A stretch of DNA of 64,000 nucleotides from JAVBWO01 sp036677375 (GCA_036677375.1 JAVBWO010000028.1:228852-292851), one strand, 5' to 3'. Shown: positions 35,070-44,623, counted from the first letter of the stretch. Numbers and translations: made by a program. The notes: a model not told the origin generated them from the letters alone.

Positions 35070-36125
35070 ATGTATCAGTACGAATTGGTTAGAGCTGCAC
35101 AAAAACTGTTGGGTGATATGTTTAGCCTGAAAAAAGGTGAATGTGTTGTAATCACTGCCGATACCGAATCCAGCATGGAAGTGGTAGAAGCGACTGCTCA
35201 AGCTGCGTATGCTCTGGGCGGCAAACCTATGGTCATTATGGTGGCCGCTCCCCGGGGTGTTGGCAAGGCTGCTGACATTGATCTGCCTCTGGCTCCGCTG
35301 ACAGCGGCACTGAAAGAAACGGATATTTGGATAGAATACAACAACGAGTGGCTCTTGTATTCCACCCCCTTTGATGATGCTGTTGCGGCAAACAGCAAAC
35401 TGCGTTACATGTGCTTAGTCGGCATGAATCCCGATTTGATGATCCGTAATATTGGCCGCGTGGATAATATCGCTTTAGGTAAGTTCTTAAAGAAAGTCGA
35501 AGAGATCACAAAAAACAGCAAAGTGATGCGTGTGACCACCCCCGCCGGCTGCGATATCACTTTTGAGAATATGCCCGGCCGTGACTTTTACACCTCCGAC
35601 GGCTTCGTGGGCCCCGGCGAGTTCCGCATGATGGCCGGTCAGATCAGCTGGGCTCCTAAACTGGAAAGCATTAATGGTACGATAGTCTTTGACGGTTCTA
35701 TGGTTCCCCCGACCGGTCTTTTAAAGAACAAGATTACCTGCACCATTGAAAAGGGCACCATCACCAAGATCGAGGGCAGTAACGAAGCCCGTGAGCTGGA
35801 AAGCTATTTGAAGAGCTTTAACCATGAGCGCATGTTCAAATTGGCTCACATCTCCTACGGCTTCAACCCCGGCGCCAAGCTGACCGGCGATATCGTAGAA
35901 GATGAACGCGTTTGGGGTTCTACTGAATGGGGCATCGGCAATGTTGGTCCTCAGCTGACCTCCGACATTCCCGGCGGAATCCCGGCGCCTTCCCACACCG
36001 ACGGTATTTGTATGAATTCCACCATTTGGTTGGACGGCGAACTGTTTGTGAAGGACGGCGAAGTAGTTGGTCCTACCCCTGAAATAGTTGAGCTGGCCCA
36101 GGCTGCTAAGCAACTGCAATATTAA
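35070..36125 (+). CDS. M29/NicX-like aminopeptidase (COG2309)
   Basis: This 351-residue protein resembles the leucyl aminopeptidase T/NicX group. The N-terminal half reads ELVRAAQKLLGDMFSLKKGECVVITAD. The C-terminal half carries likely metal ligands in AHISYGFNPGAKL (His about 265), STEWGIGN (Glu about 289) and APSHTDG (His about 310). Members act as metal-dependent aminopeptidases or ring-cleaving dioxygenases (2,5-dihydroxypyridine type). The M20 neighbour favours peptidase, but the sequence does not decide. AGGAGG precedes ATG 35070. Confidence 0.8.
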   Translation: MYQYELVRAAQKLLGDMFSLKKGECVVITADTESSMEVVEATAQAAYALGGKPMVIMVAAPRGVGKAADIDLPLAPLTAALKETDIWIEYNNEWLLYSTPFDDAVAANSKLRYMCLVGMNPDLMIRNIGRVDNIALGKFLKKVEEITKNSKVMRVTTPAGCDITFENMPGRDFYTSDGFVGPGEFRMMAGQISWAPKLESINGTIVFDGSMVPPTGLLKNKITCTIEKGTITKIEGSNEARELESYLKSFNHERMFKLAHISYGFNPGAKLTGDIVEDERVWGSTEWGIGNVGPQLTSDIPGGIPAPSHTDGICMNSTIWLDGELFVKDGEVVGPTPEIVELAQAAKQLQY

Positions 36126-36180
36126 TGAATTTCAAAGTCACTTTTTGCTTTTTGACCATATCTAATTACCCTTGAACCAC

Positions 36181-36225
36181 TTGCAATGTGTCTCATTATA
36201 CTCGGTATAATGAGACACATTGCAA
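36181..36225. promoter_or_regulatory. Perfect 21-bp inverted repeat between aminopeptidase and M20 genes
   Basis: Two 21-base arms are exactly complementary across the 3-base loop TCG. No T run follows. TATAAT-like bases occur in the arms near the centre. It could be an operator, a processing stem in a shared transcript, or an insertion-derived palindrome. The rest of 36126-36423 has no supported gene. Confidence 0.6.
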
Positions 36226-36423
36226 ATAGGAGAGTATTGGAAGCAAAAGGAAGATTGTTGCATCATTTGGTATGTATTCGCTTTGGCTTGCATCCTGTTT
36301 CAGTAAAAACCGTTGTTGCAATTATTTCGATGGCCGTTTTGTATGCTGGGATCCCACATTTTCAAGTAATTTAACGCGAAAAAGAATTGACGCAATGATA
36401 GAATAATTGAACAGGGAGAGATT

Positions 36424-37650
36424 ATGATGAATTTTAATGAAATCAAAACCCTCGTGGAAAAAAAGCGTGATGAAATGGTCGGTTACGTGTTTGAACTGGG
36501 CGCCATTCCCGGTGTAAATCCCAGAATGGGCGGTACCGGCGAATATCGGCGCGTCCTGTGGCTAAAGAAGATCTTAGATGATCATGCAATCCCGTATACA
36601 ACTTTTGAAAGTCCGGATGATGCGGTGGCAGAGGGGAAACGGATTAGTATTATGGTGAAATTCCCGGGTTCTGCCGAAAAAGAAAAAACCCTATGGTTTA
36701 TGGCGCATTTGGATACGGTTGCTCCGGGCGATTTGGGCAATTGGAATACAGACCCTTTCAAGCCCACGCTAAAAGACGGAAAGATCTATGGGCTGGGTGT
36801 GGAAGATAATGGGCAGGCTGTCGTTTGTCTGCTTGAGGCCTGCATTATGATGCAGGAAATGAAAATGCAGACAAAATGTAATATCGGTTTTGTATTTGCT
36901 TCCGATGAGGAAACCGGCAGCCAGCGCGGCCTACACGCCATGGTGGCGCAGGGTCTCTTCAGCGAGAAGGATGAGTCCATCATTCCCGATGCGGGTAGTT
37001 TTGACGGTTCCTTTGTAGAAGTGGCGGAGAAATCTCAAGTTTGGCTGGAATTTACAGTCTTGGGCAAACAGGCTCACGGCGCCATGCCCCAACTGGGGAT
37101 CAATGCCGGCTCTATAGGCGCCAGGCTGGCCATCGAGCTGGAGGATACTTTAAGAGAAACCTTTGCCTGCAAGGACGATTTGTTTGATCCGCCTTATTCT
37201 ACATTCGAATACACCCAGAAATATGCCAATGTGGACAGTCCCAACGTACTGCCCGGCAAGGATGTATTTGCCATGGATCTTCGTATCCTGCCGCAGTTCA
37301 CCGTGAATGAAGTGCTGGATCAGATCAACCGCATTATATCCCAGTACGAGTATCGTTATAAAGTAAAGATTTCCTACCAAATTACCCAGCGGGCAGATGC
37401 AGCTCCCGTTACATCGCCTGATTCCAAGATTGCCAAGGAACTGATGCGGGTGTTGCAGGAAGCGAAAGTTGATGCACACTGCGGCGGTATCGGCGGCGGC
37501 ACCTGCGGGGCTATCCTGCGGCATGCCAATATTCCGTCGGTTGTCTGGTCGACACTGGATGAATTGGCGCATCAACCCAATGAGTATACGATCATTGATA
37601 ACTTAGTACAGGATACCGCCGTATTTTTGTCGGTCATTCAGGCTTACTAA
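36424..37650 (+). CDS. M20-family metallopeptidase
   Basis: This 408-residue protein has M20 metal sites at MAHLDTVAPGD (about 98-108), GVEDNGQ (bridging Asp about 126), SDEETGS (catalytic and metal Glu) and a final LAHQPNEY His. It differs clearly from the M20 protein at 28401 in these motifs. It probably cleaves a dipeptide or N-acyl amino acid. GGGAGAG precedes the ATG pair at 36424/36427. The membrane protein that follows may be its importer. Confidence 0.87.
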   Translation: MMNFNEIKTLVEKKRDEMVGYVFELGAIPGVNPRMGGTGEYRRVLWLKKILDDHAIPYTTFESPDDAVAEGKRISIMVKFPGSAEKEKTLWFMAHLDTVAPGDLGNWNTDPFKPTLKDGKIYGLGVEDNGQAVVCLLEACIMMQEMKMQTKCNIGFVFASDEETGSQRGLHAMVAQGLFSEKDESIIPDAGSFDGSFVEVAEKSQVWLEFTVLGKQAHGAMPQLGINAGSIGARLAIELEDTLRETFACKDDLFDPPYSTFEYTQKYANVDSPNVLPGKDVFAMDLRILPQFTVNEVLDQINRIISQYEYRYKVKISYQITQRADAAPVTSPDSKIAKELMRVLQEAKVDAHCGGIGGGTCGAILRHANIPSVVWSTLDELAHQPNEYTIIDNLVQDTAVFLSVIQAY

Positions 37651-37696
37651 TTTCAATTGAGCCATTGCGTGTATTTGATCGTGACAGGAGGAATAT

Positions 37697-38908
37697 ATGA
37701 TCTCAATTGGAAAAATTGACAAGAAGCGGGTGCCAAAACCTGCATTAGATGTGGTTCCAAACTATAAGCCGGCAATTAGTGTGGAATGCTTTGTATTTAT
37801 TACTGTTTTTATTTTGTTTTTCTGTGTGATTGGAACCAAGATGGGCGCCGTGCACATGATCGGTACGATTATGGCTACCGCTTATGATCTGCTGATTTCC
37901 ACGGTGCTCTATATCATGGCCATTTCTGTGGTAACAGGATCGTTATCGGAATTATTATCTGAGTTTGGTGTTATTGCTTTGTTTAACAAATTACTATCTC
38001 CTTTGATCAAACCCCTTTTTGGTTTGCCAGGGGCTGCTATTGTCGGTGTCTTTGCCTGCTATTTTTCCGACAATCCTGCAATTCTTACCTTAGCAGACAA
38101 TAAGGAATTTCGCAGGTATTTCAAAAAATATCAGCTCCCCGCCTTGACCAATATCGGAACCGGATTTGGCATGGGTTTGATCGTCTTGGCATTTATGATG
38201 GGACTCTCTTCCCAAAGCAACGAAAAATTTTTCCTGGCGGCATTGGTGGGCAACCTTGGTGCTATCATTGGCACCATTGTGAGTACGCGTCTGATGCTGA
38301 GCCATACCAGATCTCTCTTTGGCGATACTACAAATGTCGAAGAGGGCGAGGTGACGGAAGATTTGCTGAATATGCGGCCGGTTCGCAGCGGCGGAGTTGC
38401 TGCCCGTGTCATTGCAGCACTTTTGGACGGTGGCAAGACCGGCGTCAATATTGGTTTGAGCATTATTCCCGGCGTTCTGATCATTTGTACATTTGTGTTG
38501 CTTCTGTCCAACGCCCAGCCTGTGGGTGGCTATACGGGCGCCGCCTATGAAGGAATCGGTTTTTTGCCGTGGGTAGGGGACAAACTGAGTTTTATTCTGA
38601 CCCCCTTGTTTGGGTTCTCCTCCGCTGAGGCAATCTCCGTACCCATTACCGCTTTAGGATCCGCCGGCGCCGCTATCGCATTAGTACCGAAGATGGTTGC
38701 ACAAGGGCTTGCCCACGCTAACGACGTGGCTGTGTTTACCTCACTTTGTATGTGCTGGAGCGGTTATCTGAGCACGCATATCGCTATGATGGAAAATCTA
38801 GGATTTCGCCACTTATGCGGGAAATCGATTTTATGCCATACCATCGGCGGGCTTGCTGCCGGCATATCTGCCAATTGGATTTTTAAATTAATCATGATGA
38901 TCCCATAA
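37697..38908 (+). CDS. CD0519/CD1768-family membrane protein
   Basis: This 403-residue protein has about ten hydrophobic segments and matches the CD0519/CD1768 family as remembered. It shows nucleoside-recognition (gate)-like features such as ACYFSDNPAILTLADNKEF and FGFSSAEAISVPITALGSAGAA. AGGAGG lies upstream of ATG 37697. Located behind an aminopeptidase and an M20 peptidase, it is a likely importer of a peptide-type solute. No substrate is established. Confidence 0.8.
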   Translation: MISIGKIDKKRVPKPALDVVPNYKPAISVECFVFITVFILFFCVIGTKMGAVHMIGTIMATAYDLLISTVLYIMAISVVTGSLSELLSEFGVIALFNKLLSPLIKPLFGLPGAAIVGVFACYFSDNPAILTLADNKEFRRYFKKYQLPALTNIGTGFGMGLIVLAFMMGLSSQSNEKFFLAALVGNLGAIIGTIVSTRLMLSHTRSLFGDTTNVEEGEVTEDLLNMRPVRSGGVAARVIAALLDGGKTGVNIGLSIIPGVLIICTFVLLLSNAQPVGGYTGAAYEGIGFLPWVGDKLSFILTPLFGFSSAEAISVPITALGSAGAAIALVPKMVAQGLAHANDVAVFTSLCMCWSGYLSTHIAMMENLGFRHLCGKSILCHTIGGLAAGISANWIFKLIMMIP

Positions 38909-38914
38909 TCTTTT

Positions 38915-39221
38915 GCTTTGGCGGAATTGCGCTAACGGTTTGCTCGGCGCCGGTCTTATAGGTAACGATACTGTGTCGTAAAGATCAGGGATCATGGAGA
39001 GGTAGCGTACTCCTTGACGGGTGTGGATATATGAAATATCCGTGACCCATTTGGCATTAGGACGATCCGCCGCGAAGTTTCGATTCACCAGTTTTTCATA
39101 TTTATGTACTTGCTGCCCCATGTATTGTTTTCCTTGTGACATAATTAATCCCCCATTCGTAGTTTTATTATCCTACGTCTGGGGGATTTCTTTTAATGTC
39201 CGTTTTTTAAGGTGCGGTACA
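38915..39221 (-). mobile_element. IS3-type element remnant, internally deleted
   Basis: Read on the minus strand, the end TGTACCGCACC, AACGGACATT and the CCCCCAG/CTACG hairpin match the remnant at 19712-19862. From ATG 39142 about ten codons of orfA-like sequence lead into an OrfB core (NRNFAADRPNAKWVTDISYIH, then SMIPDLYD), which continues in another frame as IVTYKTGAEQTVSAI. It is an internally deleted, frameshifted relic next to the CD0519-type gene. Confidence 0.75.
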
Positions 39222-39532
39222 TAGAAAAAGGTTTTTTTGCGTACTTTTATTGTGCTTGAGGCAAATCTGAACAATTTTTTAATATTAGTTTACAGGTATT
39301 ATACATAGTAGTGCACATATAAAAGGCGAAGTGGCGCATAAGGCCATTGGGTTATTTAGATCATTTAGATCATGGCTTTAAAGAATAGTGCACTGGTAAT
39401 GTATAAATAACTTTTATTTTAAAATGAAAATGATGCCGAAACTTGATTGGATTTTAGGTTATAAAAAAGATATGATTAATTTAGATTAGAAAATCAACAG
39501 CAAATCATCAGAAAAGAGAGGGAATGGATGAC
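39222..39532. other. Intergenic stretch without recognised gene
   Basis: AT-rich, with a short direct repeat of ATTTAGATC near 39354-39370 and no good promoter or hairpin found. Confidence 0.4.
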
Positions 39533-40684
39533 ATGAAAATCAACAAAGAGCTACCCCAGGTTTTTGAGGAATTTGCCGATGCCCGAAAACAAGCGTTTCT
39601 GGCGGCAAAAGCGCAAAAGGAAAAAGATATCCCGATGATCGGGACGTTCTGTACTTATTTCCCCATGGAATTGGCGTTAGCAATGGGGGCTTCGGTAGTA
39701 AGCTTATGTTCTACTTCCGATGAGACGATTCCTGCTGCCGAAGAGGTTTTACCTAAAAATCTTTGTCCCCTGGTAAAATCCAGCTTCGGATTTGCTAAAA
39801 CGGACAAATGCCCTTTTTTCTTTTTCTCCGATTTAATCATTGGGGAAACCACCTGTGACGCTAAGAAAAAAATGTATGAATACTTGGGAGAATTCAAGCC
39901 GGTTCATGTCATGCAGCTACCCAACAGTCAAAACGAGGACGGTTACCGTTTGTGGAAAAACGAAGTCATCAAAGTAAAAGAAGTTTTGGAAAAAACCTTT
40001 GAAACCGAGATTACCGAAGATCAAATCAGGGAAGCCATCAAGCTCCGCAACCGGGAACGCAAGGCCATCGGTGCGCTTTTTGAATTGATGAAACTTGATC
40101 CTGTACCTATGATGGGCTACGACCTCTTCAAACTGGCCTATGGCACCACCTTTAAATTCGATAAAACAGTTATTCCCGCCGAATTGCAGGCTTTGAAAGA
40201 AAGAATTGAAGCGGAATACGCTGTGGAAAAGAAAATCTCGCATAAACCCCGTATCTTGGTAACTGGTTGTCCTTTGGGTGGCGCAACGGAGAAGGTCATT
40301 AAAGCCATTGAGGATAATGGTGGTATTGTGGTGGGTTATGAAAACTGCGTAGGTTTTAAAAATCACGAACGCTTGGTGGACGAAGCCAAAGAAGATGTTT
40401 ATGATGCCTTGGCCGAACGTTATTTCAAGATCGGCTGCTCGGTTATGACTCCGGACAATTATCGCTACGAGCTTTTGAACCGTCTGCTGGACGAATATAA
40501 GGCCGACGCGGTAGTAGAAGTAGTCTTACAGGCCTGCCATACCTATGCGGTGGAGTCTTACGGCATTAAGCGTTTTGTCAATGAAACGAAAAAACTGCCT
40601 TATATGGCGGTAGAAACCGATTATTCCCAATCGGATATCGGCCAGCTGAATACAAGACTTACCGCTTTTATCGAAATGCTTTAA
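39533..40684 (+). CDS. Double-cubane-cluster-type reductase (2-hydroxyacyl-CoA dehydratase D-like)
   Basis: This 383-residue protein resembles single-subunit members of the 2-hydroxyglutaryl-CoA dehydratase/benzoyl-CoA reductase superfamily that hold a double-cubane [8Fe-9S] cluster. Candidate ligands are Cys about 40 (GTFCTY), 59, 78 (NLCPL), 93 (DKCPFF) and 108, with others in TGCPLGG and LQACHTY. Such enzymes need an ATP-hydrolysing activator, and none is encoded in this window. ATG 39533 is preferred over 39524, which sits directly on the GAGGGA site. The substrate is unknown; it precedes corrinoid genes. Confidence 0.82.
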   Translation: MKINKELPQVFEEFADARKQAFLAAKAQKEKDIPMIGTFCTYFPMELALAMGASVVSLCSTSDETIPAAEEVLPKNLCPLVKSSFGFAKTDKCPFFFFSDLIIGETTCDAKKKMYEYLGEFKPVHVMQLPNSQNEDGYRLWKNEVIKVKEVLEKTFETEITEDQIREAIKLRNRERKAIGALFELMKLDPVPMMGYDLFKLAYGTTFKFDKTVIPAELQALKERIEAEYAVEKKISHKPRILVTGCPLGGATEKVIKAIEDNGGIVVGYENCVGFKNHERLVDEAKEDVYDALAERYFKIGCSVMTPDNYRYELLNRLLDEYKADAVVEVVLQACHTYAVESYGIKRFVNETKKLPYMAVETDYSQSDIGQLNTRLTAFIEML

Positions 40685-40870
40685 ATCACAGAAAAGCTGT
40701 CGTGGTCCGTTTACATATAGATGAAGCGGATTCTTCCGGTAACAAGATGAGTAATTAGTAAATAAAGAACCTTGTGCTGCAAAACGGGAAATGTCTCAGA
40801 TAAGGGTCTTTGTTTGGCAGAATGATTACTGTATATGAGGCGGCTAGCCCTGGGACGGGAGCGTAAGCAT

Positions 40871-41924
40871 ATGAGTGACATGAACCAACCTCTTCAAAAA
40901 AAATTAGTTGATTATCAATGCAAACGGGCTAATCTGTCCGGCTTCAGCGCGGAAATTATCGAAGATCTTCAACTAAAATTCCCCCAAAGCTATCAGGACT
41001 CTGCTATCATGGCAATGACCGCTAAAAAAATAATGCAGATGGAAAAAAGCCCCATCTGCACGCTGCCTTTCTGTCATACGGTAGAAGCGGAAGCCTTCGG
41101 TGGTCTTATCAATTTAAACGACGGTATCTATGGCCCCCGGGCTGCGGGCTATGCTTATGACAGCTTGGAAGCTTTATCGGAGTTGCCGGATATGGATTTC
41201 AGTCAAGGCAGGCTCCGCGTTGTTTTAGAAGCATGCAAAATGTTGAAGGAGGACGGACAAAGAGTTGCCTTGGAGATTTCCGGTCTTTTTACTATTTTAA
41301 GCAACCTTATTGATTTAAGCCAAGTCTTTAAAGCCTGGCGGAAAAACAGTGAGGTCGTGGCAAGAATATTGCAGCATATTGCCGACGATCTTTACCGTTA
41401 TATGACGGAGGCAAAGAATATCGGTGTAGACCTGATTTGTTATGCCGACCCGGCGGGCAGCCTGTCCATCATTGGGCCAAAGTATGTGCAGCAAGCAACC
41501 GAGCTTGTCGTTTATCCTCTGCTGAAAAAGGCTGTGCTCCTCATGGACGACAGCTGTATTCTCCACCTCTGCCCTAAAACCACTTTGATTTTGTTGGGTT
41601 TGGGTCTGGCGGAGCGTCATGATATCCAATTGACCCCGGGCATCGGTTATGTGCAGGCTTGCCTGGAAGTGATTGGGCAAGGAGAAATAATCGGTCAGGC
41701 CTGCGTAAAAAATGCGGACTGTATTTTACGGCATGGTAAAGTTTGGACACTGAAACTAAAATAAAATCTTCGCCGGAGTAAAAGAAGCGGTAAGCAAAGC
41801 TTATGACAACCCTTGCGGTTATACCATCTCCACTGGCTGTGATATTCCCATCGGTACTTCCCTGGAAAACATGGACTTTCTGATGGAATTGCCGGATACT
41901 ATGGAAAAACGCCTTTTGATGTAA
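40871..41924 (+). pseudogene. MtaA-like corrinoid methyltransferase, frameshifted near the C-terminus
   Basis: The first frame (40871-41764, 297 residues) matches MtaA/uroporphyrinogen-decarboxylase-like methyltransferases and includes the HLC zinc site (about 232-234). It ends early at TAA. The missing C-terminus continues in the +1 frame to TAA 41922-41924 (FAGVKEAVSKAYDNPCGYTI, then STGCDIPIG), restoring about 350 residues, the length of the paralogue at 42669. The second part holds the expected third zinc ligand Cys. The shift lies in an A-rich run near 41750-41765. It may be a true mutation, a recoding site or a sequence error. GGGAG precedes ATG 40871. Confidence 0.8.
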
Positions 41925-41994
41925 CAAAATTACTATAAGAAAAGCTTTCGTCTCAGCCGACTATTGAAATAAAAAGAGATGGAGGAAAACTACG

Positions 41995-42654
41995 ATGAAA
42001 AGCAAAGAAGAATTATTACAATTACTGTCTGACTGTGTGAAAGATATGGAAGACGAACAGATTACTACAATAGCGGAAGAATATATCAGCGCCGCTTATC
42101 CTGCTTTGGAAGGGATTTTAAACGGTTTGGTGGACGGGATGCAAAAAGCGGCCGCTTTATATGAAGAGGAAGAATATTTTATCCCGGAACTTCTGATCTG
42201 TTCCGACGCGATGTATAACGGCTTAGCTGTTCTGCGGCCCCACCTGGAGCAAACGACGCATGAAGTAAAGCATAAAGTGGTCATCGGCGTTGTGGAAGGG
42301 GATACGCATGATATCGGTAAAAATTTGGTGCGTATCATGCTGGAAGCCGCAGGTTACGAAATGTATGATTTGGGCCGCGACGTTCCCCTAAGTGATTTTA
42401 TCAGCAAAACCAAAGAAGTCAACGCCGACATCATTGCTTTATCTACTTTGATGTCCACTACTATGCCCGGTATGGTCAAAGTCATTGAGATGTTGGAGGC
42501 GGAAGGGATCCGAAATGATGTGAAAGTCATGATTGGCGGCGCTCCCATTTCTCCTGCCTTTGCCAAGAAAATCGGTGCAGACGGCTATTCTTCCAATGCG
42601 GTGGAAGCGGTAAAACTGGCCAACCGTTTGGTGGGTAAAGAAGTAGTGGCATAG
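41995..42654 (+). CDS. Corrinoid (B12-binding) methyl carrier protein
   Basis: This 219-residue protein has an N-terminal four-helix cap (about 1-90) and a B12-binding Rossmann domain. The latter carries the cobalt-ligand motif GDTHDIGKN (His about 105), STLMSTTMPGM and IGGAPISPAF. It shuttles a methyl group between a substrate-specific methyltransferase and an MtaA-type protein. GGAGG precedes ATG 41995, and an MtaA-like gene starts 14 bases after it. No MtaB/MttB-like substrate methyltransferase is visible nearby. Confidence 0.93.
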   Translation: MKSKEELLQLLSDCVKDMEDEQITTIAEEYISAAYPALEGILNGLVDGMQKAAALYEEEEYFIPELLICSDAMYNGLAVLRPHLEQTTHEVKHKVVIGVVEGDTHDIGKNLVRIMLEAAGYEMYDLGRDVPLSDFISKTKEVNADIIALSTLMSTTMPGMVKVIEMLEAEGIRNDVKVMIGGAPISPAFAKKIGADGYSSNAVEAVKLANRLVGKEVVA

Positions 42655-42668
42655 GAGGCATCGATATC

Positions 42669-43706
42669 ATGGAATATACGGCGAAAGGCAGGCTTTTGGC
42701 AGCTGCCCAAAGGCAAATAGTAGATAGGCCGCCGTGTATCTGTCCCGGTGGTATGATGAATATGATGTTTCGGGATATTATGCTGGAATCCGGCTGTCTA
42801 TGGCCGGAAGCACATAATGATGCCGAAAAAATGGCGGGCTTGGCCTTTGCTCTGAACCAGGCCGGCGGCTTTGAGAATTACGGCGTACCTTTTTGTATGA
42901 CGGTAGAAGCGGAAGCCATGGGCGCTACGGTCAATATGGGAAGTCTGCTTTGTGAACCCCATGTGGTAGATTCTCCTTTAGTGTCTTCAGATGATCTGGA
43001 TTCTCTCAAAGCGCTGGATGTGAACAGCGGCCGCGTCAAGGTAGTTTTGGACGCAATCAGGATTATGAAAGCAAAAGGGACGGACGTTCCCATCATTGGC
43101 AATCTTACCGGACCGGTCAGTACGGCGGGAACCCTTGTGGATATGTCGATCTTACTTAAAGAATACCGTAAAAAACCGGAAGCAGCCGCAAAACTGATGG
43201 AGTATATTGCCCAACAACTGATTGTGTTTGCAAAAGCGCAGATTGTTGCCGGTGCCGACGCCATCTGTATTGCCGAACCCAGCGGTACCGGAGAGATCTT
43301 AGGGCCCCGGCATTTTCGGGATTATACTGTGACCTATGTGAACCAAGTGTTGGATGCGTTGGAGGTACCGGTAAAGATTGTTCATATATGTGGCGCACTG
43401 AAAAGTGTCTATGAGGCGATTCCCGATTTTCACTGTGACGCGTTCAGTTTTGATTCCCTCGTGCCCGTGAACGAAATCAAAAAATATATTCCGGAAAAAG
43501 CCGTGATGGGTAATGTGAATACGCATGCCTTGGGTACGATGGCGCCGGAGAAAATCAGGCTTTTGGTGCATAATTGCATCAAAAAAGGCGTGAATATCGT
43601 AGCTCCCGCCTGCGGGCTGCCAACCACAACGCCTCTTGTCAATGTCCAAACCATGGTTCACGCAACCAAAACGCTTCCGGCGAAACAGAAGAACCTAAGC
43701 TTGTAA
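42669..43706 (+). CDS. MtaA/CmuA-like methylcobamide methyltransferase
   Basis: This 345-residue protein belongs to the uroporphyrinogen decarboxylase-like methyltransferases. The zinc site is intact: His about 239 and Cys about 241 (VHICG), and Cys about 315 (APACGL). It would move the methyl group from the adjacent corrinoid protein to a thiol or tetrahydrofolate-type acceptor. AGGAGG precedes ATG 42669. In non-methanogens such proteins often handle methoxyl or methylamine-type substrates; the substrate here is unknown. Confidence 0.9.
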   Translation: MEYTAKGRLLAAAQRQIVDRPPCICPGGMMNMMFRDIMLESGCLWPEAHNDAEKMAGLAFALNQAGGFENYGVPFCMTVEAEAMGATVNMGSLLCEPHVVDSPLVSSDDLDSLKALDVNSGRVKVVLDAIRIMKAKGTDVPIIGNLTGPVSTAGTLVDMSILLKEYRKKPEAAAKLMEYIAQQLIVFAKAQIVAGADAICIAEPSGTGEILGPRHFRDYTVTYVNQVLDALEVPVKIVHICGALKSVYEAIPDFHCDAFSFDSLVPVNEIKKYIPEKAVMGNVNTHALGTMAPEKIRLLVHNCIKKGVNIVAPACGLPTTTPLVNVQTMVHATKTLPAKQKNLSL

Positions 43707-43748
43707 CCTGAAGGTCTGGAATTAAAATTTTATTTTGCAGCCAATTTA

Positions 43749-43786
43749 ACAGGCGCTTAGCTGAAAAGCCAAGCGCCTGTTTTTTG
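43749..43786 (+). terminator. Rho-independent terminator after the methyltransferase operon
   Basis: ACAGGCGCTTAGCT pairs with its near-complement across a GAAA loop and is followed by six T. Confidence 0.85.
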
Positions 43787-43918
43787 ATAGCTTCAGTTGT
43801 TGAGGCAAGGGGCATAAAAAAGATAATATTACGGCAAACTCAATAGTTAATATTATCGAGACCTCTGCAAGTCAAGTACAGAGGAGTAAAGAATATTTGC
43901 ATAGAGGACAGTTCCCAG

Positions 43919-44623
43919 TTACTTGCCATCTTCTTCGTGTTTTCTATCGTTGCGGTTGATTTTACTTAAGTAACGGTAAATGCTGGCTTCCGAGCATTTC
44001 AGCTGCTCTGCTACTTCGCATACGGCGCCTTTTAATAGGAAAACACCTTTTTGGTTTAACTTGTCTACTACGGCCATTTTTTCTTGCTGAGACAAAGTTT
44101 CTACCAAATCAAGATTATCGCCAATAAAACCGGAAAGGACAATCTGGATTACCTCGACCAATGATTGGGAGAGGTTTTCAAAAGTTTCCGGTAAAACGGA
44201 AGAGGACGGAGCTAGGCTGGAATAGGTAGTGGACAAGGAATGCATATTACACAAGGCCAAAAATTCATCGCTTAATTTTTTATAAGGAGTTGTATCGATA
44301 TTAAAGCATAAAAGACCGATTAATTCCCCATCATCGTCTTTAATAAAGAAAGTAGATGATAATAATAATTTATTATTAGTAGACATTCCACTATAATTTG
44401 CCTTATAATCCTGATTCTTCCAAACACCGTCAGCAATAAATTGCAAGCCTAAATCGGTAAGAGGGGCGCCGACCTGTCTGCCGCTGACGTTTTGGTTGAC
44501 AATAAAAACAATGGAACAATCTTCACCCGTAAATTCATGAAGTACGATCTCATAATTGGGGCCAAGAATATCCCCAAGGAACTGCATTAACCTGATATAT
44601 TGATTTAAAATGGGATTTGTCAT
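43919..44623 (-). CDS. YheO/DauR-like transcriptional regulator
   Basis: This 234-residue protein has an N-terminal YheO-type PAS-like domain (YIRLMQFLGDILGPNYEIVLHEF, later GLLCFNID). A C-terminal helix-turn-helix follows (GVFLLKGAVCEVAEQLKCSEASIYRYLSKI, about 197-226). Relatives include DauR, which controls D-arginine use. ATG 44623 was chosen over TTG 44632, which overlaps the AGGAAAGG site. It is divergent from the RidA-deacylase-transporter operon and is the likely regulator of that operon. Confidence 0.85.
   Translation of the reverse strand: MTNPILNQYIRLMQFLGDILGPNYEIVLHEFTGEDCSIVFIVNQNVSGRQVGAPLTDLGLQFIADGVWKNQDYKANYSGMSTNNKLLLSSTFFIKDDDGELIGLLCFNIDTTPYKKLSDEFLALCNMHSLSTTYSSLAPSSSVLPETFENLSQSLVEVIQIVLSGFIGDNLDLVETLSQQEKMAVVDKLNQKGVFLLKGAVCEVAEQLKCSEASIYRYLSKINRNDRKHEEDGK

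Noticed and set aside
36186..36374. 62-codon open frame downstream of the aminopeptidase
   Set aside because: Begins inside the 21-bp inverted repeat and has no recognisable product or ribosome binding site.
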